A DNA stretch of 64,000 bases. Origin: Deltaproteobacteria bacterium HGW-Deltaproteobacteria-6 (GTDB taxonomy: Bacteria > Desulfobacterota > Syntrophia > Syntrophales > Smithellaceae). Shown piece by piece: positions 18,617 to 27,905 of this stretch. Each line of letters starts with the position of its first letter. Position 1 is the first letter of the stretch. The notes under the pieces are model-generated. The model made no database searches. It was not told where the DNA came from and was given only the letters and a program-made list of their open reading frames with translations. A program made the translations under genes and the position numbers. Where the stretch lies: positions 279,830 through 343,829 of the forward strand of contig PHAT01000003.1 in NCBI GenBank assembly GCA_002840435.1, in the 5' to 3' direction.

Positions 18617-19855
18617 TCAGTCGGGAATCGTCTCTTTGCGTCTCTGCGCTCTTTTTTCCTGGCGCCGGCTGATTCTTTTCTTGTATTCATTGATAAATTC
18701 CCTGGACGACAGATATTTATCGGCAAAAGAAACAATATAGGATTCCTTATATTTTGGCGGCACAATGGTCAAAGGCCACATGTGCTTTTTGATGATATCC
18801 TCTTCGATATCATTGATCGAAAAATGTTTTTTGGCGTTGGCCACGGCTATCGCCGGATGCGCCAGTCCGTGAAATTTTTCCCGGGGCAGATCCGGAACAT
18901 CATGATTACGCCAGTCATACAGAAAGAAATCATGCAGCAGCGCACCGCGCGCCGTGGAACGGTAATCCAGTTTCAAGTATTTGCTGATCCGGTAAGACAA
19001 ATAGGCCACGTCATGAACATGATGATATATGGAAGAGTTGTGATGGAAATAATCTTTGAGCTTTAGAAACTCCTCATGCTGGAGAATATCCTGCACGGTT
19101 TCATAATATTCTTTTTCAAACGGCCTGCGGCCCTCCAGTTCGAGAACGATTTTTTCATGAACGGGCTTCAGGAATGAATCAATCTTTATTTTAATGCGCC
19201 TGTTGATGTTCTGATTCACATACTTGTTCAAGTCCGGAAAGGCTTCACGCAAACGTTGAAATGATTGTAAAATATCCTCAATTTCGATGCTGCTCAGATT
19301 GAAGTACTGGTCATAGAGATAGGCAACGCCTTTGCGGAAGGCAGCCAGGGACATAACGGAAAACGTGTAGTCTATCCAGAAATAGATCATGAAAACAATC
19401 GCCGCAATTTTGGCAACCCCCTCCTCCAGCAGCACGACCCGCCGAAATATTTCCGGATGAACAAATATTAAAAAGATCAGCGCCAGCAGTGTCCAGATGA
19501 TTGAAAAGTGCAGGCACACATGACCATGAAGATTGAACCTGTTTTCCGAATAGTCCCACAGCGTCATTTTAAAGATCTTTTCAGACAGGAATCCGACCAG
19601 ATATTCCATCAGCGTGATCGCCAGACCGAAGACAATAAACCGCGCTGCAAGGTGCCAGCCTTGAAAAAAATGCTGCATGACAATGATTACGAAAGCGCCC
19701 AGACCGTAAATGGGAATAAAAGGACCAAACAGAAAGCCCGCATTAACAAACTTCCGCTGCGCAATGGACCGGTAAATAACCTCCAGTATCCATCCCATGA
19801 AGCAGTAAATCGCAAAAAGCACAATGTAATAAAAGAAGTCCAGGGTATTATCCAT
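18617..19855 (-). CDS. Membrane protein: CmpB-type permease domain fused to an HD domain
   Basis: The 412-residue protein has several membrane helices in the first half. The first ~55 residues (FAIYCFMGWILEVIYRSI, GFLFGPFIPIYGLGAF) match the putative ABC-transporter type IV/CmpB permease family. The second half is cytosolic and reads as an HD-superfamily phosphohydrolase: HHNSSIYHHVHDVAYLSY, then the HD pair in GALLHDFFLYDW, then GLAHPAIAVANA. A related domain order occurs in some Firmicutes, where the function is unknown. The gene is monocistronic and convergent with the hybrid kinase. Substrate and enzymatic activity are not known; nucleotide or lipid phosphate hydrolysis is a guess. Confidence 0.72.
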   Translation of the reverse strand: MDNTLDFFYYIVLFAIYCFMGWILEVIYRSIAQRKFVNAGFLFGPFIPIYGLGAFVIIVMQHFFQGWHLAARFIVFGLAITLMEYLVGFLSEKIFKMTLWDYSENRFNLHGHVCLHFSIIWTLLALIFLIFVHPEIFRRVVLLEEGVAKIAAIVFMIYFWIDYTFSVMSLAAFRKGVAYLYDQYFNLSSIEIEDILQSFQRLREAFPDLNKYVNQNINRRIKIKIDSFLKPVHEKIVLELEGRRPFEKEYYETVQDILQHEEFLKLKDYFHHNSSIYHHVHDVAYLSYRISKYLKLDYRSTARGALLHDFFLYDWRNHDVPDLPREKFHGLAHPAIAVANAKKHFSINDIEEDIIKKHMWPLTIVPPKYKESYIVSFADKYLSSREFINEYKKRISRRQEKRAQRRKETIPD

Positions 19856-20091
19856 ATGATGTCTTACGTTTTGCTCCTATTGCATTAAAAGTGATTCCGG
19901 AAAAACGGCGTCTTTGACACGACGCGATTCCAATCATTGTTTTACCTTCCGGAATGTTAATGTTCCTTCGTTTTTTACCACAACCATCAACCTTTGCAAG
20001 ATATATGTAAAAAGGGTTATTCTGCAAAATCCGCAAAGCATTGACTTAAAATTCATCCGCTGCTACATTCCCGGAACGGGGAGAAACTTTC

Positions 20092-21039
20092 ATGGAAAAA
20101 ATAAAAATCGGCATCAGTTCATGTCTCCTGGGCAATCCTGTCCGTTATGACGGCGGACACAAACTTGACCGTTTTCTTCGCGACACCCTGGGACAGTATG
20201 TGGAGTATTTACCGGTCTGCCCGGAAGCTGAATGCGGCATGGGAATTCCCCGCGAAGCTATGCGGCTGGAAGGGAAGACGGATACTCCGCGTCTGGTCAC
20301 GCGTAACACCCGGGAGGATAAAACCGAAATGATGCTTCGCTGGGCGAAAAAACGGATGGCCGAGCTTGCCGAAGAAGATCTTTGCGGTTTTATTTTCAAA
20401 AGTGATTCGCCATCCAGCGGGATGGAAAGGGTCAAAGTCTATGACGATCATGGCATACCCGCCAAAACCGGTGTAGGAATATTTGCGCGGATTTTCATGG
20501 AAACCTTTCCTCTGTTGCCGGCGGAGGAAGAAGGACGGCTCCACGACACGGACCTTCGTGAAAATTTCATCGAAAGAATTTTTACGCTCAAACGGTGGCG
20601 GGACATCCGGAACGAAAAACCCGGCCGGGGTGCCCTGGTGGACTTTCACACCCGCCACAAATTGTTGCTTTTATCACACAGCACAAAGCTCTATCAGACA
20701 ATGGGAAAACTGGTCGCCTCACAAAAAAGCATCGGATTGCGGGATCTCTTCAGCCAATATGAAACTCTGCTGATGGAAACATTGAAGCTGAAAGCCACAC
20801 CGAAAAAGAACGTAAATGTATTAGCGCACATGATGGGATATTTTAAAGAACAACTCTCCGCCGACGAAAAAAAGGAATTGCTGGAGGTCATTCACAACTA
20901 TCAGCAGGGGCACGTACCGCTGATCGTTCCCGTCACGCTCATCAGCCACTACGTAAGAAAATATGATCAGTCTTATCTCCGGGGGCAAATCTATCTGAAT
21001 CCGCATCCGCTGGAACTGCAACTGCGTAATCATGTGTGA
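20092..21039 (+). CDS. DUF523 (TudS-like) plus DUF1722 (YbgA-like) protein
   Basis: The 315-residue protein has two parts. The N-terminal ~150 residues are a DUF523/TudS domain: SSCLLGNPVRYDGGHK with C11, then VCPEAECGMGIPREAMRL with C43 and C48, and GFIFKSDSPSSG. TudS enzymes hold a [4Fe-4S] cluster and remove sulfur from thiouracil. The third cluster-type cysteine normally in SPSCG is Ser here, as in many YbgA-linked forms, so desulfurase activity is uncertain. The C-terminal ~120 residues are the DUF1722 domain (LVDFHTRHKLLLLSHSTKLY). It stands alone on its strand with GGGGAGA before ATG. Confidence 0.85.
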   Translation: MEKIKIGISSCLLGNPVRYDGGHKLDRFLRDTLGQYVEYLPVCPEAECGMGIPREAMRLEGKTDTPRLVTRNTREDKTEMMLRWAKKRMAELAEEDLCGFIFKSDSPSSGMERVKVYDDHGIPAKTGVGIFARIFMETFPLLPAEEEGRLHDTDLRENFIERIFTLKRWRDIRNEKPGRGALVDFHTRHKLLLLSHSTKLYQTMGKLVASQKSIGLRDLFSQYETLLMETLKLKATPKKNVNVLAHMMGYFKEQLSADEKKELLEVIHNYQQGHVPLIVPVTLISHYVRKYDQSYLRGQIYLNPHPLELQLRNHV

Positions 21040-21112
21040 AAAAATATTAAATTCACGGAAATTTCTCTGAGATTGTTTCTATCAATTCAATAGCCCCGCA
21101 CCGGCCGGTGTT

Positions 21113-21562
21113 TCACTTAAGCGCCGGTCTCTTGGGCAGCAGATGTATATATTTAATCTCCGCCTTGGTCTCTTCATACTGGAAGCCCAGCAAATCCCTC
21201 ATGGAAATAATACCCACGACTCTTTTGCCGTCCACGATCGGAAGATGCCTGATTTTCTCTTTTTTCATGGTGTTGATGGCATAATCCAAATCGTCATCCG
21301 GTGTTGCTATGGCGACTTGTTTGGTCATGATATCCGCGATCTTTTTGTTTACAAAATCGCCACCGCTCACAAAGCACTTTCGCACAATGTCTCTTTCGGT
21401 AATAATGCCAACCAGCTCGTTCTTCTCATTGCAGACGGGAAGCGCACCTTTATTGTGTTCAGCAAGCTTTTGAATCGCTGCTGAGACGAATTCATCCGGC
21501 GCAACAGTGATTAATGACTGGCTTTTGAATCCCGTGACTTTCATCATATCCCGAATATTCAT
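21113..21562 (-). CDS. Two-CBS-domain protein
   Basis: The 149-residue protein consists of a tandem CBS pair (Bateman module): LPVCNEKNELVGIITERDIV in the first and IRHLPIVDGKRVVGIISM in the second. Such modules bind adenosyl nucleotides or AdoMet and signal energy state to a partner protein. No enzymatic domain is attached. GGGAGG stands 8 nt before the ATG. It is monocistronic. The stretch 21563-21840 upstream contains no gene I can support. Confidence 0.88.
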   Translation of the reverse strand: MNIRDMMKVTGFKSQSLITVAPDEFVSAAIQKLAEHNKGALPVCNEKNELVGIITERDIVRKCFVSGGDFVNKKIADIMTKQVAIATPDDDLDYAINTMKKEKIRHLPIVDGKRVVGIISMRDLLGFQYEETKAEIKYIHLLPKRPALK

Positions 21563-21840
21563 TGTATCGCCTCCCTTGTCAGATGAAAAAAGATACCTGC
21601 TCTTCTACAGGTTGAGATTTGTTTTCTCCCGATAAAATAATTCACTTCCGGAGAAAATAAAGAAAATCCAGCACGCTTGTTCTTTAACTGTAAATACGTG
21701 GGATCTAATATAATTTATATCTTATTGAAATCAAGTGTTTTCTTGAAGTCTGCTTTCTTGAAGTCAATGCCTGCCGCCTCAGAACTTCATTGCTTTTATT
21801 TCTTTAACACGTCCTGCCCGGATAACGTCAACCACCTTCA

Positions 21841-21875
21841 CATAAAAAAACCGGGAACGCGCGCGTTCCCGGTTT
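21841..21875 (-). terminator. Rho-independent terminator of htpX
   Basis: A perfect palindrome (AAACCGGGAACGCG and its complement, 21848-21875) is followed, on the minus strand, by a T run. It stands 35 bp downstream of the htpX stop. Confidence 0.9.
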
Positions 21876-21909
21876 ACTCCTGCAGCTGATGTTTCACTCT
21901 TTATCCTGT

Positions 21910-22806
21910 TTAATTCATCTGCCCCGCGGAACGCTTCAGCGCCGCGATGCGGTCTGCAAGCGGCGGATGGGTCATGAACAGGAGTTTAAAGCCGTTTGTT
22001 GACGGCTTGCCGGCGATGCCGAATGATTTCATCTGATCCGGCAGGGGTTCATATTCCTGAGCGCTGCGCTGCAGGCTTTCCAACGCGGCAATCATTTTGC
22101 CGGCGCCCGCCAGTTGCGCGCCGCCCGCGTCCGCTGCAAATTCCCTCTTCCGGCTGAACCACATCACAATGACGCTGGCCAGGATTCCGAAAACGATTTC
22201 GGCGACAATGGTCGTGATAAAAAAACCAAGCCCATGGCCTTCTTCATTTTTCAAAATGACGCGATCCACAAAATACCCGACAACGCGTGCAATAAAGATG
22301 ACAAACGTGTTGACGACGCCCTGAATCAGGCTGAGCGTAATCATATCGCCATTGGCGACATGGCTGATTTCGTGGCCCAGCACCGCTTCGACTTCATCGC
22401 GCTTCATGGTCTGCAGAAGACCGGTGCTGACCGCCACCAGGGCGTTGTTTTTACTCATGCCGGTGGCAAAGGCGTTGGGCGAATCCGATTCAAAAACGGC
22501 AACATCCGGCATGCCGATGCCCGCCTGGGAGGCCTGTTTTTGCACCGTGTTCATCAACCAGATTTCCATGTCGGAGCGCGGTTGCATAATCACCTGAGCG
22601 CCGGTGCTCCATTTGGCCATCCACTTGGAAATCGCCAGTGATATGAACGACCCGCCGAAACCAAACACACCCGCAAAAATCAGCAGATTCACGTAATTGA
22701 TTCCGTTGGCTTCAAGAAACCGGTCGGCCCCGAGAATGCGAATAACAATGCTTAAAACCACCATCACGGCGATGTTGGTCACGAGAAACAGAAATACTCT
22801 TTTCAT
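21910..22806 (-). CDS. htpX: HtpX family membrane zinc protease
   Basis: This 298-residue M48 protease has two N-terminal membrane helices, the zinc-binding HEXXH motif in [14 protein letters not shown], a second helix pair around residues 150-210, and the conserved downstream glutamate region [15 protein letters not shown]. HtpX degrades damaged inner-membrane proteins alongside FtsH. A GGAGGG ribosome site precedes the ATG. The gene has its own terminator. Confidence 0.95.
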   Translation of the reverse strand: MKRVFLFLVTNIAVMVVLSIVIRILGADRFLEANGINYVNLLIFAGVFGFGGSFISLAISKWMAKWSTGAQVIMQPRSDMEIWLMNTVQKQASQAGIGMPDVAVFESDSPNAFATGMSKNNALVAVSTGLLQTMKRDEVEAVLGHEISHVANGDMITLSLIQGVVNTFVIFIARVVGYFVDRVILKNEEGHGLGFFITTIVAEIVFGILASVIVMWFSRKREFAADAGGAQLAGAGKMIAALESLQRSAQEYEPLPDQMKSFGIAGKPSTNGFKLLFMTHPPLADRIAALKRSAGQMN

Positions 22807-23084
22807 ATGGATCCCTCCTCCATCTTTTCAATCAACCATCTCTCAGCTCGCTGTCGCGGCCTGAAATGAACACTTGTAGATCGCAGCAAGCTGCGGCTTA
22901 TTAACGCTCATCCCGCGAAAGCGGAATTAACGATTAAATCAGAAGGTTTGCGGAAAATCCAAACCTTTAAAAAACATGCCTTATCTTAGTGTCAAGTCGC
23001 GGAATGTCAAGCCCTTATTGGGGCGGCAGGCGCAATATTGAAATTGTTATGATTCCGGCAAGTTACAAAAAGACTGGAATCGGT

Positions 23085-24431
23085 TCATCCATCAAAATAC
23101 CGGTTGATCGACTCAAAAGCCACCCTGACCATTTTTTCAATATCCTCTTCTTCGACTACATAAGGAGGCATAAAATAAATGACATTGCCCAGCGGCCGCA
23201 AAAGCACGCCTTTGGTGAGCGCAATCCGATAAATACCATAGCCCACGCGCTTCTGCCAGTCAAAGGCCGCTTTTGTTTTCTGATCCGCCACCAGTTCCAG
23301 CGCGCCGATCATGCCCAGCTGCCGGTATTCGCCCACACAGGGATGACCGTCAAACCATTTTGATACTTTTTCAGAGATCATCCGGGCTTTTACCTCATTT
23401 CGGGCGAGGATGTTTTCATCTTGAAAAATATGGAGCACTTCCCGGGCTACCGCGCAGGCCAGCGCATTGCCCGTGTAACTGTGCGAGTGCAGGAATGCCT
23501 TGAGTTCGGTGTAATCCGCATAAAAGGCTGAATAGATCTCATCCGTCGTCACCACCTGCGACAGCGGCAGATAACCTCCCGTGATACCCTTGGACAAACA
23601 CAGGATGTCCGGCGCAACCCCGGCATGTTCGCACGCGAACATTTTGCCCGTCCGGCCGAAGCCCACGGCAATTTCATCGGCGATGAAGTGAATGTGATGT
23701 TTTGTGCAAAGGTCTCTGAGCTTTCTCAAGTAAACCGGCGGATAGATTTTCATCCCCGCCGCGCATTGTACCAGCGGTTCGATGATGACGCCGCAGATTT
23801 CATCGGCATGATCCGTCACCATCCGTTCCATGGCTTCAAAACATTCCGCGGCGCACGTTCCGCGGGTTTTCCCGTAAGGACAGCGGTAGCAATCAGGCCC
23901 TGCGGCCCGGAAGGTATTCATCATCAGCGGTTTATAAATTTTACTATAGAGATCGAGATCGCCGACGGAAAGGGCGCCCAGCGTCTCGCCATGATAGGCG
24001 TCCGTGACGGCGGCAAATTTTGTTTTGCCCGTGCGTCCGGTCTGCTGATGATAATGGAAACTCATTTTCAGCGCCGCCTCCACCGCCGACGAGCCATTGT
24101 CGGCAAAAAAGACTTTGGATAATCCTTCCGGTGTAATGCGGACAATTTCTTCCGCCAGATCGACTGCGGGCTCATGGGAAAAATTGGCAAAGATGACATG
24201 TTCGAGCTTTTGAGCCTGAAGGCTCAGCGCTTTCCTGATTCTGTCATTTGCGTGACCGAAAAGATTCACCCACCAGGACGAGACAGCATCCAGATAACTC
24301 TTTCCATCCACATCATACAGATAAGCGCCCTTCCCGCGTTCAATGATAATCGGGGGAAAGTCTTCGTAGTCTTTCATCTGCGAACAGGGATGCCAGATAT
24401 ATTGCAGATCTTTTTGCTGGAGGATGTTCAT
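23085..24431 (-). CDS. bioA: Adenosylmethionine-8-amino-7-oxononanoate aminotransferase
   Basis: The 448-residue class-III aminotransferase has the BioA opening IWHPCSQMKDYEDFPPIIIE, SSWWVNLFGHANDRI, the PLP lysine context LCLSKGITGGYLPLS, and HSHSYTGNALACAVA. It transfers an amino group from AdoMet to KAPA, giving DAPA. It lies 19 bp after bioF as the last gene of bioDFA. Confidence 0.95.
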   Translation of the reverse strand: MNILQQKDLQYIWHPCSQMKDYEDFPPIIIERGKGAYLYDVDGKSYLDAVSSWWVNLFGHANDRIRKALSLQAQKLEHVIFANFSHEPAVDLAEEIVRITPEGLSKVFFADNGSSAVEAALKMSFHYHQQTGRTGKTKFAAVTDAYHGETLGALSVGDLDLYSKIYKPLMMNTFRAAGPDCYRCPYGKTRGTCAAECFEAMERMVTDHADEICGVIIEPLVQCAAGMKIYPPVYLRKLRDLCTKHHIHFIADEIAVGFGRTGKMFACEHAGVAPDILCLSKGITGGYLPLSQVVTTDEIYSAFYADYTELKAFLHSHSYTGNALACAVAREVLHIFQDENILARNEVKARMISEKVSKWFDGHPCVGEYRQLGMIGALELVADQKTKAAFDWQKRVGYGIYRIALTKGVLLRPLGNVIYFMPPYVVEEEDIEKMVRVAFESINRYFDG

Positions 24432-24450
24432 GGTTTCTTATCCTTTCGAC

Positions 24451-25614
24451 CTAACGGATCACCCCTAACGCGCGTCCGGCGTGTTCAATTTCGGCAATCG
24501 CCCGGGAAAGGTCATCTTTGGTATGCGTCGCCATCAGGTTGATGCGCAGACGGCTGGTTCCGGCGGGAACAGTCGGCGGACGGATGGCGGAAGCAAAGAT
24601 CCCCGCTTCCATCAGGCGGCAGCTCATGGCCATGGCCAGACCGGGAGGCCCCAGAATCATGGAAATAATCGGCGCCGGAGAATCCATCACGGCAAAACCT
24701 CTTTTTTGGAGTTCCCGACGAAGCCAGGCGGCATTGACAAGCAGATTCTCACGACTGTGCGATTCTTTCTGCACAATTTCAAGGGCGGCAAGCGACACGG
24801 CAATCGTCGCGGGTGACAAGGCGGTGGAAAATATAAAACTGCGGGCCCTGTTGGCCAGATAATCAATGAGATCACGGCTGCCCGCGACAAACCCTCCCTC
24901 GGAAGCCAATGCCTTACTGAAGGTTCCCACGGAAACATCAATGCCGCAGGACAGGCCGAAATAGTCCGCCACGCCTCCGCCGTTTTTGCCTAAAACACCC
25001 GTGGCATGGGCTTCATCAATCATCAGCAGCATCTTGTGGCGGCGGGCAATTTTCACCAGCTGTGGCAGTGGAGCAATATCGCCGTCAACGCTGAAAAGGC
25101 TGTCGCTGATAATTAAACCCTGTCTGTTTGGAAATTTAATTATTTTATTTTCCAGATCATCCGGATCGCAGTGCCCATAAACAACGATTTCGGCGCCGCT
25201 GAGCTTGCAGCCGTCAATAATGCTGGCATGATTGAGACGGTCCGAAAAGATCACCCAGTTTTTATCGGCGATAGCCGAGATGGCGCCGACATTAGCCATG
25301 TAGCCGGTGTTGAAAATCAGCGCCGCTTCGGTTTTCTTAAAGGCGGCGATTTTCTCTTCCAGCTTTTTGTGAATTTCATAACTTCCGGTGATCAGGCGCG
25401 ACCCGCCGGAACCTGTGCCATACTGTTCAATGGCATCATACGCGGCCTGTTTAAGGCGGTCATCCGTGCAAAGCCCCAGATAACTGTTGGAGGAGAGCAT
25501 CAAAATGTCCCGGCCCGCAAGCAGGGCATGGGCGCTCTGCGGCGACTGCAGATACCTCATCTCTCTGTAAAGGCCGTCGGCCTTGATTTTCCGTAGTTTT
25601 TCTTCAAACATCAT
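24451..25614 (-). CDS. bioF: 8-amino-7-oxononanoate synthase
   Basis: This 387-residue alpha-oxoamine synthase carries LMLSSNSYLGLCTD, the GTGSGGSRLITGS glycine motif, DEAHATGVLGKNGGG and the PLP lysine in VGTFSKALASEGGF. By family and neighbourhood it condenses pimeloyl thioester with alanine to form KAPA. Kbl (glycine C-acetyltransferase) is a close paralogue, but the position between bioD and bioA decides for BioF. An internal LINLMATHT-like region near the C-terminus is normal. Confidence 0.93.
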   Translation of the reverse strand: MMFEEKLRKIKADGLYREMRYLQSPQSAHALLAGRDILMLSSNSYLGLCTDDRLKQAAYDAIEQYGTGSGGSRLITGSYEIHKKLEEKIAAFKKTEAALIFNTGYMANVGAISAIADKNWVIFSDRLNHASIIDGCKLSGAEIVVYGHCDPDDLENKIIKFPNRQGLIISDSLFSVDGDIAPLPQLVKIARRHKMLLMIDEAHATGVLGKNGGGVADYFGLSCGIDVSVGTFSKALASEGGFVAGSRDLIDYLANRARSFIFSTALSPATIAVSLAALEIVQKESHSRENLLVNAAWLRRELQKRGFAVMDSPAPIISMILGPPGLAMAMSCRLMEAGIFASAIRPPTVPAGTSRLRINLMATHTKDDLSRAIAEIEHAGRALGVIR

Positions 25615-25627
25615 TCTCTACAGTCCT

Positions 25628-26350
25628 TTATACGGGCTCCATCAAAGCGACCATGTCGTCAATATGAATAGATTGTTCAAATGCATTCTGGAGATCTCCC
25701 GGTGCCAGTTTTTCAGTGTCCACCGCGGCAACGACGGGCAGCGTAAAGATCGCCTCCATACCGGAGAGTCTTTTAATCGTCTTAATATTATCCTCTTCGA
25801 TCAGTGTTTGTCCCTCGCCGCTGATGATAATCCCTTTGATCGTCAGGCCGACGCTTTTGGCAAAGGCAAGCGTCAGCAGCGTGTGATTGATTGTTCCGAG
25901 TCCGGCGCGCGAAACGAGCAGGCAGGGAAAGCCCAATTCACGGATCAGGTCATACTGCATATAGCCTTCGTCGTTAAGCGGCACGGCCAGACCTCCCGCG
26001 CCTTCCGCCACAATGATGTCATAGTTGTCCTTCAATTCATTGAAGCGCTTTTGAATAAAAGTTGGATCAATGCGCCGCCCCGCCAGACGTGCGGCCAGAT
26101 GCGGCGCAACGGCATCGGCAAAGGCAAAAGGCGTCGTCCGGCAGGATTGCCCGGCAAACCCGGAAACAGCAGCGACAAAAGCCGCGTCAGCAGATACTTT
26201 GACGCCATTACTTTCCACCTCGCCGCTCGCCACCGGCTTGAAATATGCGGCACGGTATTTGTTTTTCAGCAGAAGATACAGCAGACCGGCCGAGATGATC
26301 GTCTTGCCCACACCTGTATCCGTGCCGATGATAAAGAGTCCTCTACTCAT
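25628..26350 (-). CDS. bioD: Dethiobiotin synthetase
   Basis: The 240-residue ATPase has the P-loop GTDTGVGKTIISAGLL at the N-terminus, the KPVASG substrate motif and VEGAGGLAVPLND. It forms dethiobiotin from DAPA, CO2 and ATP. I chose ATG 26350 because GAGG lies about 9 bases upstream; the ATG at 26365 lacks a ribosome site. It is the first gene of the minus-strand biotin operon, divergent from bioB. Confidence 0.95.
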   Translation of the reverse strand: MSRGLFIIGTDTGVGKTIISAGLLYLLLKNKYRAAYFKPVASGEVESNGVKVSADAAFVAAVSGFAGQSCRTTPFAFADAVAPHLAARLAGRRIDPTFIQKRFNELKDNYDIIVAEGAGGLAVPLNDEGYMQYDLIRELGFPCLLVSRAGLGTINHTLLTLAFAKSVGLTIKGIIISGEGQTLIEEDNIKTIKRLSGMEAIFTLPVVAAVDTEKLAPGDLQNAFEQSIHIDDMVALMEPV

Positions 26351-26383
26351 ATCACTAAACCTCATCGATCAGGCCGTTGTTCA

Positions 26384-26500
26384 ATATTAACTGTAACATT
26401 TTAATATCATAACCGGCATAAGGAGCCGTAACGAAACAGAGAGAAATGTAACCGTCTTGCCACCCGCATGGGTGGTTATTTCTTAACGGCCCCTAAGTAA
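26384..26500 (-). repeat. Dispersed ~115-bp palindromic repeat, copy B
   Basis: This is the reverse-oriented copy of the element at 5961-6076, matching from the TTA[G/C]TTAGGGG end through TATGCCGGTTATG to ATGTTACAGT. It fills much of the bioD-bioB divergent intergenic region. Confidence 0.8.
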
Positions 26501-26713
26501 CGCTGCCATATCAAAAGACGATACGCATAGCAACGAAGAAAGTAATGGCGCCGTCAGGGAGTAAGCGGCACCTGCAAAATATTTTGTCGGGGCCTGTTCT
26601 TTTTTATCCGGAATTGTGATAAAGCGACCTCACTATCCGGAACATTTGGTAAAGACAGTGCTTCCTGATTAATCTTATATCCGTCTGAACACAAAAGGCA
26701 GAAAGTGCAAACC
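26501..26713. other. bioB upstream region with a 9-bp direct repeat
   Basis: No gene is supported here. TATCCGGAA occurs twice in direct orientation (26605-26613 and 26634-26642), which could be an operator for a biotin regulator, but it does not match the BirA consensus that I know. Promoters for the divergent biotin genes should lie between this stretch and the repeat. Confidence 0.3.
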
Positions 26714-27772
26714 ATGGATTTGATCGATAACTTAAAAACCAAAGCTATCAAGGGAAAGGGGGCAGGCGTTTCCGAGGCCCAGGAACTTTTCATTGAAGGC
26801 TCTTCAAGCCCTTACCGCGTTTTCGCCGCGGCCTCCGAAATCCGGGAACACTTCAAAGGGAAAGAGATCAGTCTTTGCGGAATCAGCAATGCCAAGTCAG
26901 GCCGTTGTTCCGAAGACTGTAAATTCTGCGCGCAATCATCTCACTATTCAACCGATGTTCCTTCCTATCCGCTCAAACCCGCGCGAGACATTATCGCCGA
27001 GGCTGCGTTGGCCAAAAAAGACGGCGCTGCGTTCTTCGGGATTGTTACCAGCGGAAAACGCGTGAAAGCCAAAAAGGAATGGACGGAAATCTTTAAAGCC
27101 ATCGCCGGTATGAACCAAATCGGCATGCACCCGTGCGCGTCTCTGGGCATTATTGATGCCGACATCGCCTGCCAACTCAAAGCCGCCGGCCTGTTTCGTT
27201 ATCATCACAATCTGGAAACGGCGCGCAGCTATTTTAAAAATATCTGCACAACGCATGACTACGAAGAAAATGTGGAAACGATTCGCGTCGCGAAAGCTGC
27301 CGGATTATCCGTCTGCGCCGGCGCCCTGATCGGCATGGGAGAGGGCGTCACGCACCGCATTGAACTGGCCGCGACCCTGCGCCAGTTGAATGTTGATTCG
27401 GTTCCCGTCAACATTCTCAATCCGATCAAGGGAACGCCCCTGGAACATTTACACCCTTTGCCGCCAATGGAAATTCTCATGACCATCGCGGTCTTTCGTT
27501 TTATGCTGCCGGATAAGGACATCAAACTGTGCGGCGGCAAGGAAAAGAATCTGCGGCAGCTGCTGCCGCTGGGTATTATCGCGGGAGCCAATTCCCTGAT
27601 GACGGGCAATTATCTGACGACTACGGGACGGGACAGCCGGCTGGATCACGAAATGATTACCGATCTGGGGCTTGTTCCGACACGGGAGCGCGATGCCTGC
27701 CGCTGCAGCATGGAAGGGCAAAATGCCTGCTTGGCCGACACAACCGCAAAAAGAAAACCAGCAAGGAAATAA
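26714..27772 (+). CDS. bioB: Biotin synthase
   Basis: The 352-residue radical-SAM enzyme shows the cluster motif CSEDCKFCAQSSHY, preceded by ISLCGISNAKSGR, and NLETARSYF for the substrate side. It inserts sulfur into dethiobiotin. The C-terminus continues beyond the barrel with DACRCSMEG, a short cysteine-bearing tail of uncertain meaning. The start could be ATG 26714 or GTG 26705; the ribosome site is weak. It is transcribed away from bioDFA and completes the late biotin pathway; no bioC/bioH for pimelate formation is in the window. Confidence 0.95.
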   Translation: MDLIDNLKTKAIKGKGAGVSEAQELFIEGSSSPYRVFAAASEIREHFKGKEISLCGISNAKSGRCSEDCKFCAQSSHYSTDVPSYPLKPARDIIAEAALAKKDGAAFFGIVTSGKRVKAKKEWTEIFKAIAGMNQIGMHPCASLGIIDADIACQLKAAGLFRYHHNLETARSYFKNICTTHDYEENVETIRVAKAAGLSVCAGALIGMGEGVTHRIELAATLRQLNVDSVPVNILNPIKGTPLEHLHPLPPMEILMTIAVFRFMLPDKDIKLCGGKEKNLRQLLPLGIIAGANSLMTGNYLTTTGRDSRLDHEMITDLGLVPTRERDACRCSMEGQNACLADTTAKRKPARK

Positions 27773-27905
27773 CAATTCCTCCGTTGATGATGGAGAATGA
27801 AAAGCCTTTACAGATCTTGCCACACCTCTGACTGTCTGGTGTTGGTGCGTCATCAAAGTTGATGGTTACCGGCTGAAATATTCACAATCCCGAACTTACC
27901 CGTCC

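Noticed and set aside
26366..26704. BirA operator in the bioD-bioB intergenic region
   Set aside because: I could not find the TTGTAAAC...GTTTACAA-type consensus; only an unexplained 9-bp direct repeat was noted.
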